From an uncultured Lachnospiraceae bacterium (GTDB lineage Bacteria > Bacillota > Clostridia > Lachnospirales > Lachnospiraceae): 52,170 bases of DNA. The notes beneath the pieces are model-generated. The model was not told the origin of the DNA and made no database searches. It saw only the letters and a list, made by a program, of their open reading frames with translations. The position numbers were made by a program, and so were the translations under genes. The DNA is taken from the NCBI GenBank assembly GCA_910586755.1, contig CAJUJM010000046.1:1-52170 (forward strand), read 5' to 3'. Positions 25,159 through 34,163 of the stretch are shown here, in pieces. Within the stretch, counting starts at the first letter, position 1. Each line of letters opens with the position of its first letter.

Positions 25159-25177
25159 TGTCGAAATGTGTTAGAAT
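25159..25177 (+). promoter_or_regulatory. Spo0A box and extended -10 of the DUF5717 operon
   Basis: TGTCGAA at 25159-25165 is a perfect match to the Spo0A box. It is embedded in TTGTCGAAATG, identical over these 11 bases to the site upstream of spoIIAA (42863-42873). An extended -10 (TG, one base, TAGAAT at 25172-25177) lies 6 bp further on, 20 bp before the start codon. Spo0A control of this operon is inference. Confidence 0.55.
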
Positions 25178-25196
25178 ACGGGTTAGAGGTGGTAGA

Positions 25197-28100
25197 ATGA
25201 GAGAACGGATCAACCGGCTGGCCAAGGGAATCGTAGATTTCCAGGTTCCGGAGATGAATATCTCCCCCCAGGCGATTGATGAGCAGATCCCTGGTGGGAC
25301 GGTAACCCGGGGAGAGATTGGGCTTATCAGCGAGAATGGACACAGCATGAAAGGGCTGGCCTATTCCAGCCATTACCGGGTAAAGATTTTGACAAACGCT
25401 TTCGGCGGCCTGCGAAGCCGGATCCTATATGAGATAGATACAACCTGCCTTGAGATGGGAGAGGAAATCCGGGGCAGCTTTTTCCTTGTGACAAACGGAG
25501 GGGAGAAAGAGATACCCTTTGCGTTTCAGGCGCAGGCCAAAACCTCAGGCCAAACTTTGGGAAACTTAAAGAGCGCCAGGGATTTTTCTGATTTGGCAAA
25601 GAAAGAGAGGGAGACTGCCCGAAAGCTTTTTGATTATTCGGATTTCAGGGAAGCGCCGTTTATGCAGGATTTGTATACCCGGGCTGTTTACGAGGGACTA
25701 AAAGGACACGGAAACCGGGAAAACCTTTTAGAAGAGTTTTTGGTAGCGCTGAGGGTAAAGGAACCGGTAACCATCTGGACCGGGGAGCCGGAGCGTTTTT
25801 ACCAGACTCCCGGAACTGCGGTGGTGGATACGATTCAGATAAAAAAGAACACCTGGGGATACGTAGATATCCGCCTTGAGGCGGAGGGAGAATTTTTAGA
25901 GCTGGTGCGGCCCCGGATTGGGGAAGATGATTTTGATAGAGATACCTGCCAGGTAGGTTACCGGATTCTGCCAAAACATCTTCACAGAGGAATTAATGAG
26001 GGCATTATCCGACTTACTACGATGCGGGATGAAGTGGTGGTGCGGATCCGGGTAGAGGGTCAGGAGGGCCTTAATGATTTAGAACAGTCAGAGAGGGATT
26101 TCAGAAAGGCTTACGGCCAGTATCTGTCTTTGCGCCTGGACTATGAGAGCGGCCAATACGAAGAATCCATTATCCTGAAACGGCTGAAAAGCCAATTGAA
26201 TACGTTAAGGGGAATCAAACCTCAGAACCAGTGGGCGGCCCTTCTGATGGCAGAGTGCTGTATTCTTATGGGGCAGAGGGAACAAGCATCCGGGATTCTG
26301 GAAGAGGTGAGGGAATCGATTCTGGAAAAAGGCCTTGGGGAACTGGAAAATTACTGTCTGTTCCAGTATCTCGCCTTGGAGTTGGAACCGAATCAGAACC
26401 AGAGGGACTCTTTCATAAGACTGGTGAAAAAATATCTGTCTGAGAGCCACGGACACCCATATCTCTTTTTCCTGCGGCTTAAGCTGGAGCCGGAGATGGA
26501 AGAAAACCCGGCTATGACTCTGGCGGAGATGGCACAATTGTATTCCCTGGGACTTCACAGCCCCTTTTTATATGTGAAAGCCTGTAAGATTCTGTCGGAA
26601 CATCCGGATTTGCTTCGGGGGATGACGCCTTTTGAGCTTCAGACTTTGTCCTTTGGGGCGGAGCGGGAAATGATAGGGGAAAGCCTGGCGAAAAAGGCGG
26701 CGGGGACAGCAGGTTCTGTCCGGTACTACAATCCTCTTTACAGCCGTTTGCTTGTAAGACTTTATAAAAAGTATCCGATTCGGGAGATTCTGGAGGCCAT
26801 CTGCTGCCTGCGTATTAAAGGAGAGCGTCAGGGGGCGGAAGATTTTATCTGGTATGATCTGGCTTTAAAAGAACAGATAAATCTGACAAGGCTTTATGAA
26901 TATTACCTGTATTCTCTGCCGGAGAATTTTGACCATGCCCTTCCCAAAGAAGTCCTTTTATATTTTTCCTATTCCCAGGAATTGGACAACCGTACCAGGA
27001 CTGTGTTGTACCAGAACATTTTAACCTACATAAGCCCTTCCTCCGACATTTACAAGGCCTATGAGAGGGAGATGGAGCAGTTTGCCATGGATCAGCTCTT
27101 TGCCGGAAATATCGACGACAGACTGGCGGTTTTGTACGACAAAATGATCTACAAAGATATTATTGATGTGCCGGTGGCAAAGGTTCTGCCGTCTATCTTA
27201 AAATCTTACCGGATTTCCTGCCGGAATCCGGAAATGCTGTATGTCATTGTCCGGTACGAAGAAACCCTTCATGAGGATATTTTCCTTCTGAAAGATGGAG
27301 TCGCTTATGTGCCCCTGTTTTTCCATAAGAGCATTATTCTGTTTCAGGACGGCTATGGCAACCGCTATCAGAACATCCATTATTTAAAGACCCCGGTTAT
27401 GGATAGGCCGGAATTGGAAGAAAGATGTTTTCAGGTTTATCCGGAACATCCCATGCTGTGTTTAAAGGCCTGTCGTCAGATTGCAGAGCAGGGAGCAGAG
27501 AATCAGGAGGAGGCCGGGCTTCTGGAGCGGGTATTAAAGGAGCAGAAGCTTAGTCCCCTTTATGAGAAGCAGCTTCTTTCCAGAACTATTTCTTATTACC
27601 AAAAAAAGGCTGCCGGGGAGGAGAAAGGCGGAGCGGATTTAAGCTACCTGCTGATGATAGAGAAAGATAATATCAGCAGAGAGGAGCGAAACAGCATCTG
27701 CGAGACTCTGATCCGTCAGAATTATCTCATAGAAGCTTATGAGATGATGGAAAAGTATGGTATTATGGAAATCAGCCCAAGCTGCAGATTAAAGCTTTGC
27801 AGCAAGATGATTCTTCAAAAGCTGTTTGACGAGGACCGGTTTCTTTTCTGGCTTGCCAAGGAGGTTTTTGATGGGGGAAAGGCGGATACGGTGATTCTGG
27901 ATTATCTGTGCCAGTACTACAACGGCCTTTCGGGAGAGATGTATCAGATTCTTAAGCAGGGCATTGAGCAGCAGGTGGATACCCATGATATGGAGGAACG
28001 CCTTCTTGCACAGATGCTGTTTTCCGGAAATCAGGAGAAAATGGACTCGGTGTTTGAGTTTTATGTATCCCGGAAAAAGACGATGGACAGTATTGTGAAG

Positions 28101-28766
28101 GCTTATTTTGCAGTAAAATGCACTGCCTACTTTTTCGACGGGACGGAAACCGGAAGCCGGGTATTCCAGTATTTAGAAGGACTTGTAAAGGGGACTTCGG
28201 ACAGAAGCCGGATTCCTACGATTTATCTTTTGTCTCTTACCAGATACTATTCGGAACAGGACGACTTAACCGAAGAAGAAAAAAAGCTGTGTCAGGAGAT
28301 TGTGGATTTTCTGTTGGAGTCTGATCTGGTATTTCCTTACTTCAGACGTCTGGGCCAGTTTGTACAGATCCCGGGGGATATTATGGACAAGGTGATGATC
28401 CAATATAATGGAGATAAGGACGCCAGGGTAATTTTGCGGGTTCGGGTGCTTCCGGATGAAGATGAATTCCACAGTGAGGAGATGCGCCGGATTTATCAGG
28501 GAGTCTTTGTGATGCAGAAGGTGCTTTTTAAAGGAGAGACTTTAGAATACCGGGTTTATGAATATCAAAATGGAAAAGCGGTCTTAATGGCTCAGGGTAA
28601 GAAGCAGTACCAGGAGATTGAGGGCCAGGTAACAGACAGCCGGTTTGCCTGTTTAAATGAAATGGGGATTTGCCTTGGAAAAGGCCAGAAAGCTGGTTTA
28701 AAGAAAAAAATGCAGGAATACCTGATTAAAAACGCCACGGTGGAGGAACTGTTTTCCCTGCCGTAG
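25197..28766 (+). CDS. DUF5717 family large protein, unknown function
   Basis: A 1189-aa protein that I recognise as DUF5717, found mainly in Lachnospiraceae. The N terminus (about 1-290) is strand-rich, with IPGGTVTRGEIGLISENGHSMKGLAYSSHYRVKI and a repeat-like ISP/GGTxTRG element, suggesting immunoglobulin-like sandwich domains. The centre and C-terminal region (about 300-1060) is almost wholly helical with TPR-like pairs, and the end (about 1070-1189) is strand-rich again. No signal peptide or membrane segment, so probably cytoplasmic. The ATG at 25197 has an AGAGGTGG site. It is followed by DUF5716 (24 nt) and a TPR gene; the three look like one complex. Confidence 0.8.
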   Translation: MRERINRLAKGIVDFQVPEMNISPQAIDEQIPGGTVTRGEIGLISENGHSMKGLAYSSHYRVKILTNAFGGLRSRILYEIDTTCLEMGEEIRGSFFLVTNGGEKEIPFAFQAQAKTSGQTLGNLKSARDFSDLAKKERETARKLFDYSDFREAPFMQDLYTRAVYEGLKGHGNRENLLEEFLVALRVKEPVTIWTGEPERFYQTPGTAVVDTIQIKKNTWGYVDIRLEAEGEFLELVRPRIGEDDFDRDTCQVGYRILPKHLHRGINEGIIRLTTMRDEVVVRIRVEGQEGLNDLEQSERDFRKAYGQYLSLRLDYESGQYEESIILKRLKSQLNTLRGIKPQNQWAALLMAECCILMGQREQASGILEEVRESILEKGLGELENYCLFQYLALELEPNQNQRDSFIRLVKKYLSESHGHPYLFFLRLKLEPEMEENPAMTLAEMAQLYSLGLHSPFLYVKACKILSEHPDLLRGMTPFELQTLSFGAEREMIGESLAKKAAGTAGSVRYYNPLYSRLLVRLYKKYPIREILEAICCLRIKGERQGAEDFIWYDLALKEQINLTRLYEYYLYSLPENFDHALPKEVLLYFSYSQELDNRTRTVLYQNILTYISPSSDIYKAYEREMEQFAMDQLFAGNIDDRLAVLYDKMIYKDIIDVPVAKVLPSILKSYRISCRNPEMLYVIVRYEETLHEDIFLLKDGVAYVPLFFHKSIILFQDGYGNRYQNIHYLKTPVMDRPELEERCFQVYPEHPMLCLKACRQIAEQGAENQEEAGLLERVLKEQKLSPLYEKQLLSRTISYYQKKAAGEEKGGADLSYLLMIEKDNISREERNSICETLIRQNYLIEAYEMMEKYGIMEISPSCRLKLCSKMILQKLFDEDRFLFWLAKEVFDGGKADTVILDYLCQYYNGLSGEMYQILKQGIEQQVDTHDMEERLLAQMLFSGNQEKMDSVFEFYVSRKKTMDSIVKAYFAVKCTAYFFDGTETGSRVFQYLEGLVKGTSDRSRIPTIYLLSLTRYYSEQDDLTEEEKKLCQEIVDFLLESDLVFPYFRRLGQFVQIPGDIMDKVMIQYNGDKDARVILRVRVLPDEDEFHSEEMRRIYQGVFVMQKVLFKGETLEYRVYEYQNGKAVLMAQGKKQYQEIEGQVTDSRFACLNEMGICLGKGQKAGLKKKMQEYLIKNATVEELFSLP

Positions 28767-28790
28767 TTCAGGTATGGATAGAGGAGAGCT

Positions 28791-30011
28791 ATGGGATTGA
28801 TAATCGGGTTGGATATGTGTGACGCCTATACCCAGCTAAGCTGCTATGAAAAAGACAAAACGTGGACATTTCCCACTATTATCTGTCGGTGCAAAAGCGA
28901 GGAAGGGTGGTATGTGGGGAAAGAAGCCTATGCCTGCAATCTGGTAGGAGACGGGATTTTAGTGGATAAGCTTTTAAATCTGGTATCCAGAGAAGGCACC
29001 GCCACCATTGAAGGGGTAAAATACGAGGCCATAAGGCTGTTAGAGCTTTTTATGGAACAGGTATTAAAGATTCCAAAGAAGGAATTTGAAGAGGAAGAAA
29101 TCGATCAGTTGGTGGTTACCCTTCCGTCAATAACAGGAAAAGTGATGGACAGTTTTCTCTACTGCGGAGATTATCTGGGCATCCCCAGGGAAAAGGTTCA
29201 CATAATCAGCCATGAAGAAAGTTTTGTCTATTATATATTAAATCAGAAAAAGGAAGTCTGGCGCAATCAGGTGGGGCTTTTTGACTTGTCTCCAGACAAG
29301 TTCTGTTACTATGAGCTGAAGGTTCAGAGAGGACTTCAGAAGATGATGGTGGTGGCGGAAAGCTTTGATCTGGAAGAAAGCTTTGATCTGGACATTTTAG
29401 GGACGCCATCGGGAACCAGGCTTGCAGACAAGATCCTTTGCTCCTGTGGGGAACGCCTTTTGGGCCACAAGTTATTTTCCACAATTATTTTGTCAGGAAA
29501 GGGTTTTGAAAAGCAGGACTGGTCCCCGGAATTTATGAAGCTCATCTGCCGCAGGAGGAAGGTCTATGCGGAAACTGCCCTGTTTTCCAAAGGGGCGGCT
29601 TTTCGGGGAGCAGATTACCTTGAGAAAAAAGAAGGAGACTCCTTTACCTGCATCTGTGAAGGGCGGCTAAAGTCCACAATTTCCATGGAGATTGTCTATA
29701 AGGGGAAGAAAAATCAGCTTGTCATTGCAGGGGCCGGAGAAAACTGGTATGAGTGCAGGACTTCTATGGACTTTATATTAGATGACAGCAAGACCGTAGA
29801 GTTTACCATCACTCCCCTGGATCCCAAGCAGAAAAGAAAGATAGCCATTTCCCTGAAAGATTTTCCGGATCGGCCTGCCCGGACCACCAAAATACAGATG
29901 AAAATAGGCTTTCTCGACGAATCGACTATGGCGGTAGCAATTCGGGATTTGGGTTTTGGAGAGCTGTTTCCGGCGTCTGATGCCATAGTGCGCCAGGAGG
30001 TGAAGCTATGA
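28791..30011 (+). CDS. DUF5716 family protein, Hsp70/actin-like fold suspected
   Basis: A 406-aa protein of the DUF5716 type. The N terminus MGLIIGLDMCDAYTQLSCY resembles the phosphate-1 loop of ASKHA (actin/Hsp70/sugar kinase) ATPases. VTLPSITGKVMDSFLYCGDYLGI and VHIISHEESFVYYIL (about residues 140-155) resemble the Hsp70 region leading to its NEPTAAA motif. The C-terminal 100 residues are strand-rich. A short duplicated unit (ESFDLEESFDLD, about 190-201) is visible. It overlaps the next gene by 4 nt and follows DUF5717 after 24 nt, so the three are cotranscribed. Enzymatic activity is not shown; the ASKHA relation is inference from motifs. Confidence 0.75.
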   Translation: MGLIIGLDMCDAYTQLSCYEKDKTWTFPTIICRCKSEEGWYVGKEAYACNLVGDGILVDKLLNLVSREGTATIEGVKYEAIRLLELFMEQVLKIPKKEFEEEEIDQLVVTLPSITGKVMDSFLYCGDYLGIPREKVHIISHEESFVYYILNQKKEVWRNQVGLFDLSPDKFCYYELKVQRGLQKMMVVAESFDLEESFDLDILGTPSGTRLADKILCSCGERLLGHKLFSTIILSGKGFEKQDWSPEFMKLICRRRKVYAETALFSKGAAFRGADYLEKKEGDSFTCICEGRLKSTISMEIVYKGKKNQLVIAGAGENWYECRTSMDFILDDSKTVEFTITPLDPKQKRKIAISLKDFPDRPARTTKIQMKIGFLDESTMAVAIRDLGFGELFPASDAIVRQEVKL

Positions 30012-30817
30012 GCCTGCTGCTGTGCCGGCAGGAGCCGGTAAAGACCCCCTATTACATTGAGCCTCTGGGGATCCGCATCTGGTCTTCCCAGGAACTGAGC
30101 TATGTGATTTACCACAATCCTCTGCTGGTAATGGACGGATTTGTAGATGAGCATCTTATCACCTTTATCCGGGTAGAACTGGATATGGAGTTTCTGGCGG
30201 CAAAACTGGAAAAGTGGATGAACAGTAAAGAGGACAAGGATCAGCTTCTTTTTATCATTCTGGCAGAATGTGGCTATTATCCGGCGCCAGAACAGGCCAA
30301 ATTCCGTCAGAATGTCACTGCCCTGCGAAAGCTCCCTCAGACAGAGTATATGAAGCAGAAAGGGGACTACCTGTTTGGCAGGAAACAGTACGGGAAGGCT
30401 GTGGCAATCTATGAAAGGATTTTAGAGCTTCCCGGGGGGATGGCTGGTAAAGAGCTGACAGAAACCATCTGGTGCAGCCTGGGCTGTACCTATGCCAGAA
30501 TGTTCCAGTTTTCCAAGGCATGGGCGGCTTTTGAGAAGGCATATCAGTGCCGTCAGAGCGAAGAAGTCTTAAAACGCATGTATTATCTGACCCGTATAGC
30601 AGAGAAAAGTCATAGCAGGCATTTCCATCTGCCTTCTATAACTGCTGATCAGAAAAAGGCATGGCTGAAGGAGATTTCTGAGGCCGGGGAGAGGGCGAAA
30701 ACCTCTGACAGCATTTTGAAGCTGGAAGGCCTGTTCCAAAAAGATTCCATTAAGAGGACTGCCGGGGCACAAAAACTGATTAAACAGTGGAAACAGGAAT
30801 ATCGGGGAATGATATAA
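30008..30817 (+). CDS. TPR-containing protein of the DUF5717 operon
   Basis: A 269-aa protein with no family name that I can give. The N terminus (about 1-100) has YYIEPLGIRIWSSQELSYVIYHNPLLVMDGFVDE and a helical stretch. TPR-like units follow: YMKQKGDYLFGRKQYGKAVAIYERILELP (about 113-141) and TIWCSLGCTYARMFQFSKAWAAFEKAYQ (about 151-178). The C terminus is Lys-rich. It starts inside the DUF5716 gene (ATGA-type overlap), so translation is coupled. It is probably a scaffold subunit working with DUF5716 and DUF5717. Confidence 0.75.
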   Translation: MSLLLCRQEPVKTPYYIEPLGIRIWSSQELSYVIYHNPLLVMDGFVDEHLITFIRVELDMEFLAAKLEKWMNSKEDKDQLLFIILAECGYYPAPEQAKFRQNVTALRKLPQTEYMKQKGDYLFGRKQYGKAVAIYERILELPGGMAGKELTETIWCSLGCTYARMFQFSKAWAAFEKAYQCRQSEEVLKRMYYLTRIAEKSHSRHFHLPSITADQKKAWLKEISEAGERAKTSDSILKLEGLFQKDSIKRTAGAQKLIKQWKQEYRGMI

Positions 30818-30834
30818 GAAAGGATGGATAGAAT

Positions 30835-31857
30835 ATGTCGCAGGTAACATTGGGAACTACAAATATTACGGTAAATAAAAATGGCTTTGGCGCGCTGCCG
30901 GTTCAGAGAGTGTCTATGGAGGACGCGGGAGAGCTGCTAAAGAAGGCCTTTGACAACGGAATTACTTTTTTTGATACTGCCAGGGCTTATACGGACAGTG
31001 AGGAAAAGATCGGCCGGGCCCTGCATCCGGTGCGGGATCAGATTTACATCGCCACCAAGACGGCGGCTAAGACCGCGGAAGGGTTCTGGAAGGATCTGGA
31101 GACCAGTCTTTCCTTGCTGCAGACGGATTATATTGATATCTACCAGTTCCATAACCCGCCCTTCTGTCCAAAACCGGGAGACGGTACAGGGCTTTATGAG
31201 GCTATGGAAGAAGCCAAAGCCCAGGGAAAGGTGCGCCACATAGGCATTACCAATCATCGCCTGGCAGTAGCCCAGGAGGCGATTGATTCCGGCCTTTACG
31301 AGGTGCTTCAGTTCCCGTTCTGCTACCTGGCTTCCCCAAAGGATTTGGCCATTGTACAGCAGTGTAAGGAAAAGAATATGGGATTTATCGCCATGAAGGC
31401 CCTGTCCGGCGGCATTATTACCAATTCTGCCGCTGCCTATGCTTATCTGGATCAGTTTGACCATGTGCTTCCTATCTGGGGAGTTCAGCGGGAGAAGGAG
31501 CTGGATGAATTTATCAGCTATGTGGATAATCCTCCGGTGATGACAGAGGAGATTAAGGCCATCATTGACCATGACAGAAAGGAACTTGCCGGTAATTTCT
31601 GCCGGGGCTGCGGCTATTGTATGCCTTGCCCGGCAGGGATTGAGATTAACACCTGCGCCCGCATGTCCCTGATGATCCGCCGGGCTCCTGTGGCGGCCCA
31701 GCTGACTCCGGAATCTCAGGAGAAAATGAGGAGAATCGAAGAATGCCTCCACTGCGGACAGTGCAGCAGTAAATGTCCTTACAACCTGGATACGCCCAGG
31801 CTGCTGGAGGAAAATTATAAAGACTACGTGGAAATTTTAAATGGAAAGCCACTGTAA
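30835..31857 (+). CDS. Aldo/keto reductase with C-terminal [4Fe-4S] ferredoxin domain
   Basis: Cytoplasmic oxidoreductase, 340 aa. An aldo/keto reductase barrel (residues about 1-255) contains FFDTARAYTDSEEKIG (catalytic Asp and Tyr, about 46-61), IATKTAAKT (Lys), and YIDIYQFHNP. The C-terminal part has two clusters of cysteines, CRGCGYCMPCP (about 258-268) and CLHCGQCSSKCP (about 303-314), which should bind two [4Fe-4S] clusters. This fusion is common in anaerobic Firmicutes; electrons may come from ferredoxin as well as NAD(P)H. The substrate is unknown. The start has an AAAGGATGG site; the next gene follows after 13 nt. Confidence 0.9.
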   Translation: MSQVTLGTTNITVNKNGFGALPVQRVSMEDAGELLKKAFDNGITFFDTARAYTDSEEKIGRALHPVRDQIYIATKTAAKTAEGFWKDLETSLSLLQTDYIDIYQFHNPPFCPKPGDGTGLYEAMEEAKAQGKVRHIGITNHRLAVAQEAIDSGLYEVLQFPFCYLASPKDLAIVQQCKEKNMGFIAMKALSGGIITNSAAAYAYLDQFDHVLPIWGVQREKELDEFISYVDNPPVMTEEIKAIIDHDRKELAGNFCRGCGYCMPCPAGIEINTCARMSLMIRRAPVAAQLTPESQEKMRRIEECLHCGQCSSKCPYNLDTPRLLEENYKDYVEILNGKPL

Positions 31858-31870
31858 AAAGGAGAGAGCA

Positions 31871-32224
31871 ATGTTATTTGTATATTACCCGAAATGCATC
31901 ACCTGCCAGAAAGCCAAAAAGTGGCTGGATGCCCAGGGGATTTCCTACCAGGCGCGCCACATAGCGGAGGAAAATCCTACGGTGGAGGAACTGACAAAAT
32001 GGCATCGGTTAAGCGGCCTGCCTCTTAAAAAATTTTTTAATACCAGCGGGCTCAAGTATAAAGAGCTGAAATTAAAAGATCGTCTGCCCGCCATGAGCGA
32101 GGAAGAGCAGATTGCCCTTTTAGCGGCAGACGGGATGCTGGTGAAACGGCCGATTCTGGTAACAGGAGACACGGTTTTAGTGGGATTTAAAGAAGAGAGC
32201 TGGGCAGAAAAGGCAGGATGCTAA
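31871..32224 (+). CDS. ArsC/Spx-like thioredoxin-fold protein
   Basis: A 117-aa protein of the arsenate reductase/Spx/YffB family. It has a redox motif PKCITCQKAKKWLD (CxxC near residues 8-11) and the family's pattern ISYQARHIAEENPTVEELTKWHRLSGLPLKKFFNTSG. It ends LVKRPILVTGDTVLVGFKEESW, matching the RPI cis-Pro region. It could be a transcription-interacting Spx-type protein or a reductase; it is not an assured arsenate reductase. The ATG at 31871 has an AAAGGAGAG site. Probably cotranscribed with the aldo/keto reductase. Confidence 0.88.
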   Translation: MLFVYYPKCITCQKAKKWLDAQGISYQARHIAEENPTVEELTKWHRLSGLPLKKFFNTSGLKYKELKLKDRLPAMSEEEQIALLAADGMLVKRPILVTGDTVLVGFKEESWAEKAGC

Positions 32225-32230
32225 AGGTTG

Positions 32231-32280
32231 ATGATTCCGCTCTTTCCCGGATGATATGTACCGGGGCGGAGCGGAATCAT
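32231..32280 (+). terminator. Hairpin after the ArsC/Spx-like gene
   Basis: A perfect 12-bp stem (32231-32242 with 32269-32280) with an inner CCCGG/CCGGG stem. There is no T-run, so it may act as a weak terminator or 3' end protector. Confidence 0.5.
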
Positions 32281-32337
32281 GCTGTTTATGGGCTGGCTCC
32301 GGGAAGAGAACCAGCAGGGAGGGATTTCTTTTCAGAC

Positions 32338-32808
32338 TCAAAACCCCCCGTTCAGATAAGCGCGGGTAATAATATAAGACGGCTCATAATATGCACTGCA
32401 GTTATAATTATCAATTGTTTCGCAAATTTCATCATTGTAAACGCGGATCAGTCCGTCTATATAATCTTCACTGGGCTGCAGAGTTGCCAGAATAAGGCGG
32501 GTGTAAACCTTTCCCATTTGTATAGGAGTTGGAATTTCGTCAACCAGTTGGGGATCGACTTGGGTAATATAAAAGGTTCCGTTTTCTAAACAGTAATTCT
32601 CTATCCAGTCACTTTCTATTTTTAGAGGATTTTCACAATGGAATACACTGGCAAGGCTAATAAGCCGCCGCCATTCCTCTTTCGGGATTCGATTTACAAT
32701 GTACCGGTTCCTTTGATGGACTTTCCTTCCGATCCGCTCTATCATATAGCAGAGGAAGTACAGGTCATTGTCTGAGACGGTTTCGTCTGAGAAAAAAAGA
32801 TTTGTCAT
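32338..32808 (-). CDS. Partner protein of the minus-strand DUF3990 module
   Basis: A 156-aa protein I do not recognise by name. The N-terminal part (about 14-72) is helical, LYFLCYMIERIGRKVHQRNRYIVNRIPKEEWRRLISLASVFHCENP, similar in style to the short DUF3791 proteins that sit next to DUF3990 toxins. The C-terminal part (about 110-156, VYNDEICETIDNYNCSAYYEPSYIITRAYLNG) looks like a second small domain. It starts 4 nt inside the end of the DUF3990 gene (coupled translation) with a GAAGGGAG site. It is probably the antitoxin or immunity partner; that is inference from position. Confidence 0.7.
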   Translation of the reverse strand: MTNLFFSDETVSDNDLYFLCYMIERIGRKVHQRNRYIVNRIPKEEWRRLISLASVFHCENPLKIESDWIENYCLENGTFYITQVDPQLVDEIPTPIQMGKVYTRLILATLQPSEDYIDGLIRVYNDEICETIDNYNCSAYYEPSYIITRAYLNGGF

Positions 32809-33266
32809 AGAGAATAGCTCCCTTCAAAATTTAAAGCAGTTAATGCTTTTTCAGTGCAAAAAACTATTTGATGAGTGGGATATTTAAACTTAACTAATTC
32901 CCAAAAAGCGGGTTTGGAAATTTTTTGATTCATGTAGTCCTCAATATAATCCCAGATAGTATCGTCAGCCATGGCGCCTTCTACAATATCATAACTATGT
33001 TTAATCCCTCTCCGGCAGTTTACGATAAATGCCAGCCATTCTTCCGTCATCTCTGTAAAAATTTTCATTTGCAGATTGGAATTTTCAGTATAATTATATT
33101 GGTTGACTATATGATTTTTTCTTTTTGACAGGGCCCAGCGTTTGGCTTGTTTTTCAATATGAGTGCAATAAAATCCGTACCCAAAATCTTTATAATAGCC
33201 GTTTTCTAAAATTTGCGGTTTTTCTACAATTACGTTACTTCCATGAAATAATTTGATACTTGACAA
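32805..33266 (-). CDS. DUF3990 protein, ADP-ribosyltransferase-like putative toxin (module 1)
   Basis: A 153-aa protein. Conserved DUF3990 features: LFHGSN near the N terminus (His as in the H-Y-E class of ADP-ribosyltransferases), KDFGYGFYCT (about 26-35), YDIVEGAMADDTIWDY (about 92-107) and HQIVFCTEKAL (about 135). Two other proteins in this window share the LxHG, DxGxGFY and GxxADD motifs. The chosen start is TTG at 33266-33264, which lies 6-7 nt after GGAGGGA; a longer frame would start inside that site. It has its own promoter (33306-33334), divergent from module 2. The toxin gene comes before its partner gene. The biochemical activity is inferred from fold and motif knowledge. Confidence 0.8.
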   Translation of the reverse strand: MSSIKLFHGSNVIVEKPQILENGYYKDFGYGFYCTHIEKQAKRWALSKRKNHIVNQYNYTENSNLQMKIFTEMTEEWLAFIVNCRRGIKHSYDIVEGAMADDTIWDYIEDYMNQKISKPAFWELVKFKYPTHQIVFCTEKALTALNFEGSYSL

Positions 33267-33305
33267 TGTAAATCCCTCCAATTAATTTGGCCACCGGCTA
33301 CTGTT

Positions 33306-33334
33306 ATTATACACACTCTAAATTTGAAATTCAA
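33306..33334 (-). promoter_or_regulatory. Promoter of DUF3990 module 1
   Basis: On the minus strand, TTGAAT (33334-33329), 17-bp spacer, TATAAT (33311-33306). Confidence 0.8.
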
Positions 33335-33393
33335 TATCGCGCAGGAATTACTTAAGCTCTTGCAAATTGCAACTGCAAAGCCGGAAATATGGA

Positions 33394-33422
33394 TTGAAGG
33401 ATACAGTAGTTTTGGATATAAT
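33394..33422 (+). promoter_or_regulatory. Promoter of DUF3990 module 2
   Basis: TTGAAG at 33394-33399, 17-bp spacer, TATAAT at 33417-33422, about 40 nt before the GTG start. Its -35 lies 60 bp from that of module 1, so one regulator bound between them could control both. Confidence 0.8.
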
Positions 33423-33461
33423 GATTATAAGAGATAGTAGTAAAAAGGCAGGTGAAAGATC

Positions 33462-34163
33462 GTGATTACATTATATCATGGTTCTGACCATATTATCCAG
33501 GAGCCGCGTTATCTGGGAGGAAAACCGGATAATGATTATGGCAACGGATTTTATACAACCGAATATGAAGATCGGGCGAGAAGCTGGGCAGCTCTTAATG
33601 GTAATCCCAAACAGTCAATCGTAAATATTTATGAGTTGGACATGAAAGGCCTTAAGGTATTGGACTTAAATGAACATGGCATGCTGGCATGGATTGCGGA
33701 AGTAGTAGCGAATCGAGGTACAAATCAGGAAGCCGCAAGCATTGTGGGGGACCGTTTGGTGGAAATGTACCGGCCGGATACAAAAGAGTATGATATTATA
33801 AAAGGTTACAGAGCAGATGATAGTTATACACAGGTAGTTGAGGCTTTTTTGCTCAATCAGATTCATATTCAGGAAGTACAGCGTTTGTTTTATAAAGGCT
33901 CTTTAGGAAATCAGATTTTCTTAAAATCCCCAAAAGCTTTTAAACAGATTAAGTGGCTTAAGGCTTATGAGGTTACGCTGCAGGAAGAGGATAAAAGCAC
34001 AGATCTTTATGCTAGACGTGAAGTAAATAAATTTTTATCCGGGAGATTAAAGGCTATTTTGCTGGAAGGCTATGAAGTACCTGGGATTACAGCCCGGTAT
34101 GCGATTCAAAATCAATTGATTTATAATAAGGAGTTGGGAGGCTATGAGAATGCCGGCATATGA
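33462..34163 (+). CDS. DUF3990 protein, ADP-ribosyltransferase-like putative toxin (module 2)
   Basis: A 233-aa DUF3990 protein, longer than module 1. Motifs: LYHGSD (residues about 4-9), DNDYGNGFYTTEYEDRARSWA (about 23-43), YDIIKGYRADDSYTQVVEAF and GNQIFLKSPKAF (about 149). About 65 extra C-terminal residues (VNKFLSGRLKAILLEGYEVPGITARYAIQNQL) are helical and absent from module 1; they may bind the partner. The GTG start has an AGGTGAAAG site. The end overlaps the next gene by 20 nt. Predicted to act in the cytoplasm; the target is unknown. Confidence 0.8.
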   Translation: MITLYHGSDHIIQEPRYLGGKPDNDYGNGFYTTEYEDRARSWAALNGNPKQSIVNIYELDMKGLKVLDLNEHGMLAWIAEVVANRGTNQEAASIVGDRLVEMYRPDTKEYDIIKGYRADDSYTQVVEAFLLNQIHIQEVQRLFYKGSLGNQIFLKSPKAFKQIKWLKAYEVTLQEEDKSTDLYARREVNKFLSGRLKAILLEGYEVPGITARYAIQNQLIYNKELGGYENAGI

